Assembly: GCF_001679725.1 (NCBI RefSeq)
Contig: NZ_CP016282.1
Coordinates: 434,001 to 498,000, forward strand
Reading direction: 5' to 3'
DNA length: 64,000 nt
Source of the DNA: Cryobacterium arcticum
Lineage (GTDB): Bacteria; Actinomycetota; Actinomycetes; Actinomycetales; Microbacteriaceae
Part shown: positions 17,281-27,345 of the stretch, piece after piece
Position numbering within the stretch: the first letter of the stretch is position 1
Layout of the letters: each line of letters begins with the position of its first letter
Notes under the pieces: model-generated
Seen by the model: only the letters and a program-made list of their open reading frames with translations
What the model was told of the DNA's origin: nothing
Databases searched by the model: none
Translations under genes and position numbers: made by a program

Positions 17281-19620
17281 ATGAAATTCACCGACGGTTT
17301 TTGGCACACCCGCCCCGGCGTCACCGCGCTCTACGCGCAGGAGGCGTACGACATCGAGCAGGTCGGCTCCGCCCTGCGGGTGTCGGCGCCGACCAAGACG
17401 ATCGAACGCCGCGGCGACGTGCTCAACCGGGCCCTGCTCACGGTCACGCTGTCCTCGCCGCTGGAGGGCATCATCCGGGTGCGGGTCGAACAGCACACCG
17501 GCGGCACGGCCAACCCGGGCTTCGACCTGGTCGGTGCCGAGCCGGATGCCGGCACGATCGTGATCGACGAGACCGGCGGCACCCTCACGGCCGGCCCGCT
17601 CACCGCCCGGATCGAACAGGGCAGCCCGTGGAACCTCTCCTTCGAGGCCGACGGACACACCCTCACCTCGAGCGGGCACAAGTCGATCGGGCACATGGAC
17701 CTCGCCCCGCACGCGCCGATCGCCGCCGAACCGGCCGGGGTGGCCGGGGTCACGACCACGGGCCTGGCACCGGCATCCGCCTACACACACGCGCAGCTCT
17801 CGCTCGGGGTGGGCGAACTCGTCTACGGGCTCGGCGAGCGCTTCGGCCCGCTGACCAAGAACGGCCAGACCGTCGACATCTGGAACGCCGACGGCGGCAC
17901 GTCCAGCGAGCAGTCCTACAAGAACGTGCCGTTCTACCTCACCAACCGCGGCTACGGCGTGCTCGTCAACCACCCCGAACACGTCTCCTTCGAGGTGGGC
18001 ACCGAGGCCGTGGAGCGGGTGCAGTTCTCCGTCGCCGGGCCGGCGATCGAATACCTGGTGATCTACGGGCCCACCCCCAAGGACGTGCTCGAGCGCTACA
18101 CCCGGCTCACCGGCCGCCCCGCCAAGGTGCCAGCCTGGTCGTACGGCCTGTGGCTGTCGACCTCGTTCACTACCCAGTACGACGAGGCCACGGTGAACAG
18201 CTTCATCGACGGCATGGCCGAGCGCGACCTGCCGCTGTCCGTCTTCCATTTCGACTGCTTCTGGATGCGCGAATTCAACTGGACCGACTTCGAGTGGGAC
18301 CCGCGGGTATTCCCCGACCCCGAGGGCATGCTCGCCCGGCTGCACGAGAAGAACCTGCACGTGAGCGCCTGGATCAACCCGTACATCGGCCAGCGCGCCG
18401 GCATCTTCGCCGAGGCGAAGGAGGCCGGCTACCTGGTGAAGAAGGCCAACGGCGACGTCTGGCAGTGGGACCTCTGGCAGGCCGGCATGGCCCTGGTCGA
18501 CTTCACCAACCCGGCGGCCACCCGCTGGTTCCAGGACAAGCTGCGCGGCCTCTTCGCTCAGGGGGTCGACGCCATCAAGACCGACTTCGGCGAACGCATC
18601 CCCACGGATGTGGTCTGGCACGACGGCTCCTCGCCCGACGTGATGCACAACTGGTACACCCAGCTCTACAACAAGGCCGTCTTCGAGGTGCTCCAGGAGC
18701 ACCGCGGCGAGGGCGACGCCGTGCTCTTCGCCCGGTCGGCCACCGTGGGCGGGCAGATGCAGCCCGTGCACTGGGGCGGAGACAACTCCTCGTCGTTCGA
18801 GTCGATGGCCGAGACCCTGCGGGGCGGGCTCTCGCTGGCCTTCAGCGGCTTCGGCTACTGGAGCCACGACATCGGCGGCTTCGAGGGGATGCCGGATGCC
18901 GCCGTGTTCAAGCGCTGGCTGGCCTTCGGTCTGCTCTCCAGCCACTCCCGGCTGCACGGCTCCACCAGTTACCGGGTGCCGTGGCTCTTCGACGACGGCA
19001 CCGAGGAACCCGGCCAGAGCGCCGTGGACGTGACCCGGTTCTTCACCAAGCTCAAGCTCGCCCTGATGCCCTACCTCTACCGGGTGGGCCTGGAGGCGCA
19101 CGCCACCGGCACCCCGTTCATGCGGCCCATGCAACTCGAGTTCCCCGGCGACCCCGCCGTGGACTACCTCGACAAGCAGTACCTGCTGGGCGGCGACCTG
19201 CTGGTGGCACCGGTGTTCAGCGAGTCCGGCGACGTGCAGTACTACCTGCCCGCCGGCACCTGGACCAACTACCTGACCGACGAGGTCGTGGAGGGCCCGG
19301 TCTGGCGCCGGGAGACCCATGCGTTCGACAGCATCCCGCTGTGGGTGCGCGAAGGCGCTGTGCTCGTCACCGGATCCCGCGACGACCGGCCCGACTACGA
19401 CTACACCGACGAGCCCCTCATCACCGTCTATCCGGGCGGCGACGGAGCGGACCGGGTCGTCATCATCGACAACCCGCTGGACGGCAGCCACCGCACCGTC
19501 CACATCAGCACCGAACTCGACCAGACTGTCGTTACCGGCGATTCGGCGGTGCCGTTCCGCGCCCGCCTGGCCGGTGGCACTACCGTGGTCGCTACCGACC
19601 GAAAGGCACTTCTCCGATGA
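17281..19620 (+). CDS. Alpha-xylosidase, glycoside hydrolase family 31 (YicI-like)
   Basis: A 779-aa cytoplasmic enzyme that removes alpha-1,6-linked xylose from xyloglucan oligosaccharides or isoprimeverose. The N-terminal beta-sandwich begins [14 protein letters not shown] as in YicI. In the barrel, the nucleophile is Asp435 in [13 protein letters not shown] and the likely acid/base is Asp501 in [13 protein letters not shown]. The substrate motif [19 protein letters not shown] is typical of YicI-type alpha-xylosidases. No signal peptide is present, so the substrate is imported first. The stop overlaps the next start as ATGA. An alpha-glucosidase specificity is less likely given the YicI-type motifs. 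Confidence 0.9.
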   Translation: MKFTDGFWHTRPGVTALYAQEAYDIEQVGSALRVSAPTKTIERRGDVLNRALLTVTLSSPLEGIIRVRVEQHTGGTANPGFDLVGAEPDAGTIVIDETGGTLTAGPLTARIEQGSPWNLSFEADGHTLTSSGHKSIGHMDLAPHAPIAAEPAGVAGVTTTGLAPASAYTHAQLSLGVGELVYGLGERFGPLTKNGQTVDIWNADGGTSSEQSYKNVPFYLTNRGYGVLVNHPEHVSFEVGTEAVERVQFSVAGPAIEYLVIYGPTPKDVLERYTRLTGRPAKVPAWSYGLWLSTSFTTQYDEATVNSFIDGMAERDLPLSVFHFDCFWMREFNWTDFEWDPRVFPDPEGMLARLHEKNLHVSAWINPYIGQRAGIFAEAKEAGYLVKKANGDVWQWDLWQAGMALVDFTNPAATRWFQDKLRGLFAQGVDAIKTDFGERIPTDVVWHDGSSPDVMHNWYTQLYNKAVFEVLQEHRGEGDAVLFARSATVGGQMQPVHWGGDNSSSFESMAETLRGGLSLAFSGFGYWSHDIGGFEGMPDAAVFKRWLAFGLLSSHSRLHGSTSYRVPWLFDDGTEEPGQSAVDVTRFFTKLKLALMPYLYRVGLEAHATGTPFMRPMQLEFPGDPAVDYLDKQYLLGGDLLVAPVFSESGDVQYYLPAGTWTNYLTDEVVEGPVWRRETHAFDSIPLWVREGAVLVTGSRDDRPDYDYTDEPLITVYPGGDGADRVVIIDNPLDGSHRTVHISTELDQTVVTGDSAVPFRARLAGGTTVVATDRKALLR

Positions 19621-21074
19621 CCAGCACCACCGCCCCCACCGCGTCCGCGGGCAACCCCGACTACCGCGACTCCGGCCTCGTGTTCCCCGAGTCGTTCCTC
19701 TTCGGTTCCGCCACCGCCAGCTACCAGATCGAGGGCGCCTTCGACGAAGACGGTCGCGGGCCTTCCATCTGGGACACCTTCAGCCACACCCCGGGCAAGG
19801 TCTGGAACGGTGACACGGGCGATGTCGCCGCCGACCACTACCACCGGCTCGAGGCCGACCTCGACCTGATGACGTCGCTGGGCCTGGCCGCGTACCGCTT
19901 CTCGATCGCCTGGTCGCGCATCCAGCCCACCGGTCGTGGCCCGGCCAACCAGGCCGGACTCGACTTCTACGGGCGCCTGATCGACGGTCTGATCGCCCGC
20001 GGCATCCGCCCGATCGTCACCATGTACCACTGGGACCTGCCCCAGGCGCTGGAGGACGAGGGCGGTTGGACCAACCGGGCCACGGCCTACGCGTTCGCCG
20101 ACTACGCGGCGATCCTCGGGCGCGAGTTCGGTGACCGGGTCGACACCTGGACCACCCTGAACGAGCCGTGGTGCTCCGCCTACCTGGGCTATGGCTCCGG
20201 CGCGCACGCGCCCGGCCGTACCGACGGCGCCGAGGCCCTCACCGCGGTCCACCACCTCAACCTGGCCCACGGCCTGGCCATCCAGGCGCTGAAGCCCCTG
20301 GTCACCAACGACCCCGACTTCTCGATCACGCTCAACCTGCACGTCATCCGTGGCGAGGGCGAGACCGGGCCGGAGGCCGTGCGGCAGATCGACGCGCTGG
20401 CCAACCGGGTGTTCCTCGGCCCGCTGCTGACCGGCGCATACCCGGCGGATGTCTTCGAAGACACTAAGGGCATCACCGACTGGGCGTTCATCCTGCCCGG
20501 CGACACGGAGATCATCCACCAGCCGCTGGACGTGCTCGGGGTCAACTACTACTCCACCACCCTGGTGCGGATGTGGGACGGCGTCTCGCCCCGCGAGAAC
20601 TCCGACGGTCACAAGGACGTCGGCGCATCACCGTGGCCCGGCGCCGACCAGGTCGAGTTCCTCGCCCAGCCCGGCCCGTACACCGAGATGGGTTGGAACA
20701 TCGAACCGGCCGGCCTCGAGGAACTGCTCGTGGCCCTGCACGAGGAGTTCCCGAACCAGCCGCTGATGGTCACCGAGAACGGTGCCGCGTTCGCGGACGA
20801 GGTTGTACAGACCGAGGACGGCCCCCGCGTGCACGACGTGGAGCGCACCGACTACCTGCGCCGGCACTTCACCGCCGCGCACCGGGCGATGGCCCGCGGC
20901 GTGGACCTGCGCGGCTACCAGGTGTGGTCGCTGATGGACAACTTCGAGTGGGGCTACGGCTACTCCAAGCGGTTCGGCATCATCCACGTGGACTACGACA
21001 CCCTGGTGCGCACCCCCAAGGACAGCGCGCACTGGTACGCCGCCCTGGTCGCCACCCACACCCTCCCCGCCTAA
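19617..21074 (+). CDS. Beta-glucosidase, glycoside hydrolase family 1
   Basis: A 485-aa cytoplasmic retaining beta-glucosidase of BglB/BglA type. The N-terminus [18 protein letters not shown] and the segment [11 protein letters not shown] are diagnostic. The acid/base is Glu183 in TTLNEPW, and the nucleophile is Glu387 in VTENGAAF. The C-terminal [19 protein letters not shown] completes the active site. The start overlaps the alpha-xylosidase stop (ATGA), so the two are coupled. Together they would alternately strip xylose and glucose from the non-reducing end of xyloglucan oligosaccharides. A large bidirectional hairpin ends the operon. Confidence 0.94.
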   Translation: MTSTTAPTASAGNPDYRDSGLVFPESFLFGSATASYQIEGAFDEDGRGPSIWDTFSHTPGKVWNGDTGDVAADHYHRLEADLDLMTSLGLAAYRFSIAWSRIQPTGRGPANQAGLDFYGRLIDGLIARGIRPIVTMYHWDLPQALEDEGGWTNRATAYAFADYAAILGREFGDRVDTWTTLNEPWCSAYLGYGSGAHAPGRTDGAEALTAVHHLNLAHGLAIQALKPLVTNDPDFSITLNLHVIRGEGETGPEAVRQIDALANRVFLGPLLTGAYPADVFEDTKGITDWAFILPGDTEIIHQPLDVLGVNYYSTTLVRMWDGVSPRENSDGHKDVGASPWPGADQVEFLAQPGPYTEMGWNIEPAGLEELLVALHEEFPNQPLMVTENGAAFADEVVQTEDGPRVHDVERTDYLRRHFTAAHRAMARGVDLRGYQVWSLMDNFEWGYGYSKRFGIIHVDYDTLVRTPKDSAHWYAALVATHTLPA

Positions 21075-21080
21075 CCCTTC

Positions 21081-21139
21081 GCGAACTGTGAGTTAAGCCC
21101 CAAAAATCTCCGGATTTTGGGGCTTTTCTCACGGTTCGC
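21081..21139. terminator. Bidirectional intrinsic terminator between GH1 and epimerase genes
   Basis: The inner stem AAGCCCCAAAA (21095-21105) pairs with TTTTGGGGCTT (21115-21125). An outer stem GCGAACTGTGAG (21081-21092) pairs with CTCACGGTTCGC (21128-21139) with one mismatch. T-runs occur on both strands. It serves two convergent genes. Confidence 0.88.
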
Positions 21140-21145
21140 GGGAGG

Positions 21146-22006
21146 TCAGCGGGGGTCTTGCCAGGAGTGGGCGGGGGAGAAGCCCAGGAGACGGCGGGCC
21201 TTGTCGATGCCGAGGAGCGTCTCGGTTCCGGTGACCTCGCGGGTGAGCTGCACCGCCGGGAACACCTCGGCGGCGAGCTCGGCGCTTGGCCGGCGCATCA
21301 CGGTGTCGGCGGCGGCGATGATGAAGCGCTCGAAGCCCGGCGGAGCGGTCTGCAGGGCCTTGAGCACCGCCTGGGCGCCGTCACGGGCGTCGATGTACCC
21401 CCAGAGGTTCCACTTGCGCAGCGTCGCATCGGCCTGGAACGCCTCGAAACCGTCGTAGTCTTCCGGGTCCATCACATTGGAGAAGCGCAGCGCCGTGATC
21501 GACAGCGTCGGGTCCCAGCGCACCAGCTCGATAGCCATCTGCTCCTCGAGGTGCTTCACCAACGAGTAGGTGCTCTCCGGCCGGGCCGGGTACTCCTCGT
21601 CGACCGGGATATAGGGCGGGTCGGTGTCGAACGGCAGACCGAGCACGGTCTCGCTCGATGCGTAGACGATGCGACGGATGCCCGCACGGCGGGCAGCCTG
21701 GAACACGTTGTAGCTGGAGAGCATGTTGTTGTGGAAGGTAGCGACATCGGGCGCCATGCCCGGCGCGGGGATCGCACCGAGGTGCACGACGGCGTCGAAG
21801 CCGTCGATCTGGTCGTTGACGCCCGTGAACGCATCCGCCACCTGACCATAATCGGTGAGGTCGATGCGCACAAAGCCCGGTGCGCGACTGCCGGCCAGGT
21901 CGAAGTTGATCACCTGGTGGCCCTCGGCCCGGAGCCGGGCGAGGACGGTCTTGCCGAGTTTGCCGCTGCCGCCGGTGAGGGCGATTCTCATGCTGGGGGA
22001 TTCCAT
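21146..22006 (-). CDS. NAD(P)-dependent epimerase/dehydratase (extended SDR)
   Basis: A 286-aa Rossmann-fold protein. The nucleotide-binding motif is MRIALTGGSGKLG, and HLGAIPAPG and the catalytic YSLVKHLEE (Tyr-x3-Lys) are present with an upstream SSETVLG serine region. The family acts on nucleotide sugars or on sugar lactones and uronates. This short form lacking long insertions resembles uronate-dehydrogenase-like SDRs, but the substrate is not determined. ATG 22006 has AAGGA 5 nt upstream. Starts at 22012 and 21991 (directly at MRIALTGG) are also possible. It is convergent with the GH1 operon and divergent from the ROK gene at 22272. Confidence 0.8.
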   Translation of the reverse strand: MESPSMRIALTGGSGKLGKTVLARLRAEGHQVINFDLAGSRAPGFVRIDLTDYGQVADAFTGVNDQIDGFDAVVHLGAIPAPGMAPDVATFHNNMLSSYNVFQAARRAGIRRIVYASSETVLGLPFDTDPPYIPVDEEYPARPESTYSLVKHLEEQMAIELVRWDPTLSITALRFSNVMDPEDYDGFEAFQADATLRKWNLWGYIDARDGAQAVLKALQTAPPGFERFIIAAADTVMRRPSAELAAEVFPAVQLTREVTGTETLLGIDKARRLLGFSPAHSWQDPR

Positions 22007-22271
22007 GGACATCCTTGTCGTCGATCGTATGTGCCGGAAGCGACCGTGGCTGAGCCTGGTTGCGCTCCCGGGTTTCTACGCTTAATTGTGCCCGTGTCGA
22101 GAAGCACTCCGGGCGATTTGTGGCGTGGTGCAACGTATCACGCCGCCCCGGGAGTTCTGCCGGGTATTCTGAGGTCCACGGCGAAGGACGCCCGGCGCGC
22201 GGGGGAGCCCCTGCCGCAGCCAGTCGGTCGCCCGCGGGGCATCGACTGGGCACCAGTCAGACGGAGGAACC

Positions 22272-23459
22272 GTGCAGGGCAGCAGCCATGACGATGTGCG
22301 CCGACACAACCTGTCGGTGGTGCTGCGACTCGTGCACCGCAGCGGCGCCGCCTCCCGGTCGCAGCTCACCAAGGTGACCGGGCTCAACCGTTCCACCATC
22401 GCCGCCCTCGTGTCCGAACTGGCCGAGCGCGGACTCGTCGTCGAGAGCGAACCGAGCGCGACCAACCAGGTCGGCCGGCCCAGCCCCATCGTGAGCGTGA
22501 GCGAGCGGGTCGTGGCGCTCGCCGTGAACCCCGAGATCGACGCCGTGACGATCGGCATCGTGGGCCTGGACGGCCAGGTGCACCGCCGGGTGCGCTACCC
22601 CACCGACCAGTCCCCGAGCGTGCTCGAGGCCGTCAACATCGCCGCCGCCGTGATCGACGGCATGCGCGGCGAACTGGATGCCAAGTTCACCGTCGTGGGC
22701 ATCGGCGTGGCCGTGCCCGGACTCGTGCGCGCGCACGACGGCCTGGTGCGGCACGCGCCGCACCTCGGCTGGGTCGACGAACCCCTGGCCGAGATGCTCG
22801 AGGCGGCCACCGGCTACCCGGTCCTGGCCGCCAACGACGCCAGCCTCGGCGCCATGGCCGAGCGCTTCTTCGGTGCCGGCAAGGGCATCACCGACCTCAT
22901 CTACCTCAACGGCGGGGCCAGCGGCATCGGCGGCGGCATGATCGTGGGCGGAGCGCCCGCCGGAGGGATCGCCGGCTACGCGGGCGAGTTCGGCCACACC
23001 CGGGTCAGCGACAGCGACCGAGTCGACTCCGCGGGCATCCGCGGCACCCTCGAGGCCGAGGTGACCCGGCGCGAACTGCTCGAGGTGCTCGCCTTGGCCG
23101 GGGCGGATGCCGACGAGCTTGAGCAGGCGCTGCTGGCCTCCACGTCACCGGCCGTGCGCGCGGAGGTGGACCGCCAAATCGACCATCTCGCGGTGGCGCT
23201 GGCCGGGGCCATCAACATCTTGAACCCCCAGGTGGTGGTGCTCGGCGGTTTTCTCGCGGCGTTGCTGGCGGTGGATGCCGAACGGTTGCGTTCGGCCGTC
23301 GCCGCGCTGTCGCTCGGGGCCGCGTTCGGCAGCGTGCGGCTCAGTGCCGCCGAACTGGGCTCCAACCTGCTCATGATCGGTGCCGCCGAACTGGCCTTCG
23401 AGGGCCTGCTCGACGACCCGGCCGCACTGCCCACCGGGGTGGACGGCCCGTCAGTCTGA
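22272..23459 (+). CDS. ROK-family transcriptional regulator lacking the zinc-binding cysteines
   Basis: A 395-aa ROK regulator, clearly a paralogue of the one at 10583. Its HTH region SRSQLTKVTGLNRSTIAALVSELAERG is nearly identical, and GIGVAVPGLV, ANDASLGAMAE and SGIGGGMIVGG are kept. Where ROK proteins normally have CxCGxxGC after the ELGH region, this one reads EFGHTRVSDSDRVDSAGIRGTLEAEV, without any cysteine. The sensor may therefore fold or sense differently. GTG 22272 has GGAGG 4 nt upstream. Its 3' end overlaps the convergent LysR gene by 9 nt. A target could be the divergent epimerase gene. Confidence 0.87.
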   Translation: MQGSSHDDVRRHNLSVVLRLVHRSGAASRSQLTKVTGLNRSTIAALVSELAERGLVVESEPSATNQVGRPSPIVSVSERVVALAVNPEIDAVTIGIVGLDGQVHRRVRYPTDQSPSVLEAVNIAAAVIDGMRGELDAKFTVVGIGVAVPGLVRAHDGLVRHAPHLGWVDEPLAEMLEAATGYPVLAANDASLGAMAERFFGAGKGITDLIYLNGGASGIGGGMIVGGAPAGGIAGYAGEFGHTRVSDSDRVDSAGIRGTLEAEVTRRELLEVLALAGADADELEQALLASTSPAVRAEVDRQIDHLAVALAGAINILNPQVVVLGGFLAALLAVDAERLRSAVAALSLGAAFGSVRLSAAELGSNLLMIGAAELAFEGLLDDPAALPTGVDGPSV

Positions 23460-24377
23460 CGCCGGCAGCGCCCCCGGCGTGAGGGTGGGGGTGAGCGACC
23501 CTGGCACCCGCAGGAAGTTCGTCAGGACCGCGCGGGCGTCGTCGGCGCGCCGCACCAGCTGCACCTCGCTGCGCGGATGCGTGCCGGCCAGCGGAAGGAT
23601 GCGCACCCCGGCCGGCACGGTGAGGGTGGCACTGGCCGGGGCGATGCTCACACCCAGGCCCGCCCCGATCAGGTGCAGGATGGTGACCCAGGACGAGGCC
23701 TCCTGCACCACCCGGGGCTCGTACCCGGCCTGCCGGCACGGCTCGAGATTGCGCAGATAGGCCCGCTCGCCGGCGGCCCGTGGGTAGAACACGAACGGGT
23801 CGTCGCGCAGCAGCCCGGCGTCGAGCACCGCGTGACCGGCCGCCGGATGCTCGACCGGCACCACGGCGACGAACGGCTCGGTCGCCAGGGTGGTCGTGGT
23901 GAGCGCCGCGTCGGGCCCGGAATCGCGAACAACGCCCATGTCGATCTCCCGGGCCAGCAGCCGGTCCAGGATCAGCGAGGTGTAGCCCTCGTGAAGTTGC
24001 ACGTGAACGGTGGGATAGAGCGAGCGGAAGGCGTGGATGCGTTCGGTGATGCCCAGGGGGATGGCCGAGGTGATGAAGCCGATATCGAGCCGCCCCTGCT
24101 GGCCCCGACCGATGCGGGAGGCCTCGTCGACGTCTGCGCTGACCTGGTCGAGGATCCGGCGGCTGCGCTCGAGGAAGGCCGTTCCGGCCTCGGTGAGGGC
24201 GACGCGGCGTGAGGTGCGGTCGAACAGCGGTGTGCCGATCAGCTCCTCCAACCGCCGCACCTGTTGGGAGAGCGGCGGTTGCGCCATGTGCAGGCGCTCC
24301 GCCGCCCTGCCGAAGTGGAGTTCCTCGGCCACCGCCACGAAGTAGCGCAGGTGTCTCAGCTCCAGGTTCGCCGTCAT
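23451..24377 (-). CDS. LysR-family transcriptional regulator
   Basis: A 308-aa LysR protein. The N-terminal winged helix LRHLRYFVAVAEELHFGRAAERLHMAQPPLSQQVRRLEELIG is canonical and closest in style to the BenM/CatM group. The substrate-binding domain starts near GRLDIGFITSAIPLG. The gene appears leaderless: TAGGGT lies 6 nt before the ATG. It is divergent from the GNAT gene at 24480, the usual arrangement between a LysR regulator and its target. The effector is unknown. Confidence 0.92.
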   Translation of the reverse strand: MTANLELRHLRYFVAVAEELHFGRAAERLHMAQPPLSQQVRRLEELIGTPLFDRTSRRVALTEAGTAFLERSRRILDQVSADVDEASRIGRGQQGRLDIGFITSAIPLGITERIHAFRSLYPTVHVQLHEGYTSLILDRLLAREIDMGVVRDSGPDAALTTTTLATEPFVAVVPVEHPAAGHAVLDAGLLRDDPFVFYPRAAGERAYLRNLEPCRQAGYEPRVVQEASSWVTILHLIGAGLGVSIAPASATLTVPAGVRILPLAGTHPRSEVQLVRRADDARAVLTNFLRVPGSLTPTLTPGALPASD

Positions 24378-24383
24378 GCCCCG

Positions 24384-24389
24384 ACCCTA
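24384..24389 (-). promoter_or_regulatory. -10 box of a leaderless promoter (LysR gene)
   Basis: On the reverse strand TAGGGT is followed by 6 nt and then the ATG at 24377, with no ribosome site between, the geometry of actinobacterial leaderless genes. A small dyad CCAGA-AG-TCTGG at 24398-24409 just upstream could be a LysR contact site. Confidence 0.55.
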
Positions 24390-24479
24390 TCAAGACGCCA
24401 GAAGTCTGGAACGGCCCACATTTGATATTGGACGTCTGGATGCCTGCATCGGAAGATGGAGGAGAAGAAGGAGCAGATC

Positions 24480-24968
24480 ATGACACCCACCCACCCGCTG
24501 TCACTCGTCATCGAGCCGATAAGCTCGGCCGAGGACGCGCAGGCGTTCCGGGAACTCAACGAAGAGTGGATCAGCCGGCTGTTCACCCTCGAGGAGGCCG
24601 ACCGTGCCCAGCTGAACAACCCCGGCGCCCGCATCGTCGGCCCCGGCGGCACCGTGCTGATCGCCCGGCTGGGCGTCGAGAGGGTGGGTTGCGTCGCCCT
24701 GGTGCCCACCGGAAACGGCGTGTTCGAACTGTCCAAGATGGCGGTCAGACCGGCCCTGCGGGGCCACGGAGCCGGCCGTCAACTGATCCTGGCCGCTATC
24801 GACGCCGCCACAGGGCTCGGCGCCCGCTCCCTCTTCCTCGGCAGCAGCACCAAGCTGCCCAACGCCGTGCATCTTTACGAGTCGGTGGGGTTCACCCACG
24901 TGCCGGCCGACCGGATCGGCCCGATGCCCTACGCCCGGGCGGATGTGTTCATGGAACTGCCGCTCTGA
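24480..24968 (+). CDS. GNAT-family N-acetyltransferase
   Basis: A 162-aa GNAT acyltransferase. Acetyl-CoA-binding motif A is FELSKMAVRPALRGHGAGRQLI, with the R/Q-x-x-G-x-G/A core and a following helix. The C-terminal region NAVHLYESVGFTHVPADR is the usual motif B. ATG 24480 has AAGGAG 7 nt upstream; ATG 24456 would add eight charged residues. It is divergent from and probably controlled by the LysR protein. The acceptor substrate cannot be inferred. Confidence 0.88.
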   Translation: MTPTHPLSLVIEPISSAEDAQAFRELNEEWISRLFTLEEADRAQLNNPGARIVGPGGTVLIARLGVERVGCVALVPTGNGVFELSKMAVRPALRGHGAGRQLILAAIDAATGLGARSLFLGSSTKLPNAVHLYESVGFTHVPADRIGPMPYARADVFMELPL

Positions 24969-25151
24969 CGGGCCGCTGCCGGCACCGGGACCGTACCGGG
25001 ATGGGCGGCAAATTGCAGGAAATCACGCATCCGCGCAATCTTTGCCCGGATGCCCCGGCGGGGGAATAGAACCGGGTCGGGCACGCTTTTCGCCATTGGG
25101 CCCGCGCGCCCACCCTCCCCACCGTACGATCCCGACCGAGGACTCTCTCAC

Positions 25152-26429
25152 GTGACTACCGCCGTCATCCCCGTCATCACCGATGCACAGTTGCACTCGA
25201 CCGCCCGGCACCCGGGTGACGCGCTCTCCCGGGGACAGCGCATCGTCTACATCATCATCCTGGGCGCGCTGACCGCGCTCGGCCCGTTCACGATCGACCT
25301 GTACCTGCCGGCGTTCCCCATCCTCGAAAGCGAACTCGGGGTCTCGGCCGCGGCTATCCAGCTCACCCTCACCGGAACCATGATCGGCTTCGGCTTCGGC
25401 CAGCTCATCGTCGGGCCGTGGAGCGACAAGATCGGCCGCCGGCTGCCGTTGCTGCTGGCCACCGGGTTCCACGTGCTGGCCTGCGTGGGTGCGGCCTTGT
25501 CCAGCGACATCGTCACGCTCGGGATCTTCCGGGTACTGCAGGGCTTCGGCGCCGCGGCCGGTGCCGTCGTGGCCATGGCCATGGTGCGCGACCTGTTCGG
25601 CGGCAAGCCGCTTGTGAAGATGCTCTCCCGGCTCGCCCTGGTCAGCGGGCTCGCGCCGGTGCTCGCGCCGGTGATCGGCTCGCAGCTGCTGCTCGTGATG
25701 CCCTGGCGTGGCATCTTCTGGGTGCTCGCCGGCTACGGCATCGTCGTCATGATCGCCGTCGCCATCTGGATCGTGGAAACCCTGCCCAAGGACCGCCGCA
25801 CGGTTCCCGGCCACTCCAGCCTCGGCCAGCGCTACCGCGCGGTCCTGGGCGACCGCACCTTCGTGGGTGTCGCCATCATCGGCGCCATGACCTTCACCGG
25901 GCTGTTCTCCTACCTCTCCTCATCGCCGTTCCTGTTCCAGCAGGTCTACGACTTCAGCGCCCAGCAGTACGGCGTGCTCTTCGCGATCAACTCCCTCGGC
26001 ATCGTCGTGGGGGTGCAGACCAGCTCCCGGCTGATGCACCGCTACAACGTGGGCCCGCAGAACATCCTGATCGGGGCCACGGCCGTGCTGGTGCTCACCT
26101 CGGCGGCCATCTTCACCCTCGACCTGCTGGGTGCCGGCCTGTGGGGCACGCTCATCCCGCTCTGGTTCTTCATCGCCGGCTGTGGATTCACCTTCCCCAC
26201 AGTGCAGGTCATCGCCCTCAACTCGCACGGCAGCGAGGCCGGCACCGCCGCATCCCTCCTGGGCGCGGCCAACTTCGGTATCGCCGGCCTGATCTCCCCG
26301 GTCGTGGGCCTGCTCGGCGTGGGTACCGCCGTTCCGATGGCCTCGGTGATGGGCGTGTGCGCGATCATCTCCGTGCTGAGCCTGTGGCTGATCGTGCGCC
26401 CGCGCACGGTGGCTGCGCTGGGCCACTGA
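25152..26429 (+). CDS. Bcr/CflA-type multidrug efflux MFS transporter
   Basis: A 425-aa membrane protein with twelve predicted helices. The first helix carries ALGPFTIDLYLPAFP, diagnostic for the Bcr/CflA subfamily. The loop 2-3 motif is GPWSDKIGRR, and the helix 5 motif LAPVLAPVIGSQLL belongs to the drug:H+ antiporter class. GTG 25152 is chosen because GAGGA lies about 9 nt upstream and the protein then has a short cytoplasmic N-terminus. The frame remains open to 25050. Substrates are unknown; bicyclomycin, sulfonamides and chloramphenicol are typical for the family. Confidence 0.9.
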   Translation: MTTAVIPVITDAQLHSTARHPGDALSRGQRIVYIIILGALTALGPFTIDLYLPAFPILESELGVSAAAIQLTLTGTMIGFGFGQLIVGPWSDKIGRRLPLLLATGFHVLACVGAALSSDIVTLGIFRVLQGFGAAAGAVVAMAMVRDLFGGKPLVKMLSRLALVSGLAPVLAPVIGSQLLLVMPWRGIFWVLAGYGIVVMIAVAIWIVETLPKDRRTVPGHSSLGQRYRAVLGDRTFVGVAIIGAMTFTGLFSYLSSSPFLFQQVYDFSAQQYGVLFAINSLGIVVGVQTSSRLMHRYNVGPQNILIGATAVLVLTSAAIFTLDLLGAGLWGTLIPLWFFIAGCGFTFPTVQVIALNSHGSEAGTAASLLGAANFGIAGLISPVVGLLGVGTAVPMASVMGVCAIISVLSLWLIVRPRTVAALGH

Positions 26430-26505
26430 CCTCACGAGCCACGCCCCGTCGCCACCGCACCGGGCCGTCACCGGAGCGACGCCTCGGTATGGAAGAATCT
26501 CGAAC

Positions 26506-27345
26506 GTGACCTTCACTCAGCCCGCCGGTGCGAACCTCCCCGAGAGTGCAACGGTCGACGTGCTCACGCGCAACGGCGTCACGGTGCTGGGCGACCCGGC
26601 CGGGCAGCCCGTGGTCTTCGGACCCGGCTACGGCACCAGCCAGAACATGTGGCGCCTGGTGGCGCCGCAATTCGCGGACGAACGCCGGGTGGTGCGCTTC
26701 GACCACGTCGGCTCGGGTGACTCCGACGTCTCGGCCTACGACCGGCGCAAATACGATTCGCTGCGCGGCTACGCGGCCGACCTGCTCGAGATCCTGCGCG
26801 CTCTCGACCTGCATGATGTGGTGTTTGTGGGCCACTCGGTGAGCGCCATGATCGGCGCCCTGGCCGCCGTGGAGGAGCCGGAGCGTTTCGCCCGGCTGAT
26901 CATGCTCGGGCCCTCACCGCGCTACCTCAACGACGAGGGCTACCTGGGCGGCTTCGAACGCGCCGACGTCGACGCTCTCCTCGACGCGCTCGAGGTCAAC
27001 CACGTGAGCTGGGCGGCCGAGATGGCGCCGGCGCTGATGAAGAACGCCGACCGCCCCGAGCTGGCCGCGGAGCTGGCCGAGAGCATGGCCCGCACGAACA
27101 CCATGGTCGCGCAGCACTTCGCCCGGGTCACCTTCCTCTCGGACTGGCGCCGGCTGCTCAAGAACATCACCACGCCCACGCTGATCCTGCAGTCCTCCGA
27201 CGACCTGATCGCCCCGCTCGAGGTGGGCGCGTACCTGCACGAGCACATCGTCGGCAGCGAACTCGTGGTGCTCAACGCCGCCGGGCACTACGCGCACCTG
27301 TCCGATCCCGGCGAGATCGAGCGCCAGATCCGGCGCTTTCTGTGA
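26506..27345 (+). CDS. RsbQ-like alpha/beta hydrolase (signal-generating hydrolase)
   Basis: A 279-aa alpha/beta hydrolase closely resembling RsbQ of Bacillus, the partner required to activate the PAS-domain phosphatase RsbP. RFDHVGSGDSDVSAYD, VVFVGHSVSAMIG, GPSPRYLND and the buried-pocket segments are RsbQ-like. The triad is Ser111 in GHSVS, Asp232 or Asp233 in QSSDDLIAP and His261 in AGHYAH. It has about 20 extra N-terminal residues. The GTG start at 26506 has GGAAGA 9 nt upstream. The stop overlaps the next start as GTGA, so it is translationally coupled to a PAS-GAF-GGDEF protein. RsbQ is thought to make or deliver a small hydrophobic ligand for a PAS domain, so this is probably the sensor input for the downstream enzyme. 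Confidence 0.88.
   Translation: MTFTQPAGANLPESATVDVLTRNGVTVLGDPAGQPVVFGPGYGTSQNMWRLVAPQFADERRVVRFDHVGSGDSDVSAYDRRKYDSLRGYAADLLEILRALDLHDVVFVGHSVSAMIGALAAVEEPERFARLIMLGPSPRYLNDEGYLGGFERADVDALLDALEVNHVSWAAEMAPALMKNADRPELAAELAESMARTNTMVAQHFARVTFLSDWRRLLKNITTPTLILQSSDDLIAPLEVGAYLHEHIVGSELVVLNAAGHYAHLSDPGEIERQIRRFL

Noticed and set aside
17301-21074. A 1257-aa open frame spanning GH31 and GH1
   Set aside because: Its first two thirds are the +2 frame of the GH31 gene with shadow-type Arg/Pro/His-rich sequence; only the part from 19617 is the real GH1 enzyme.
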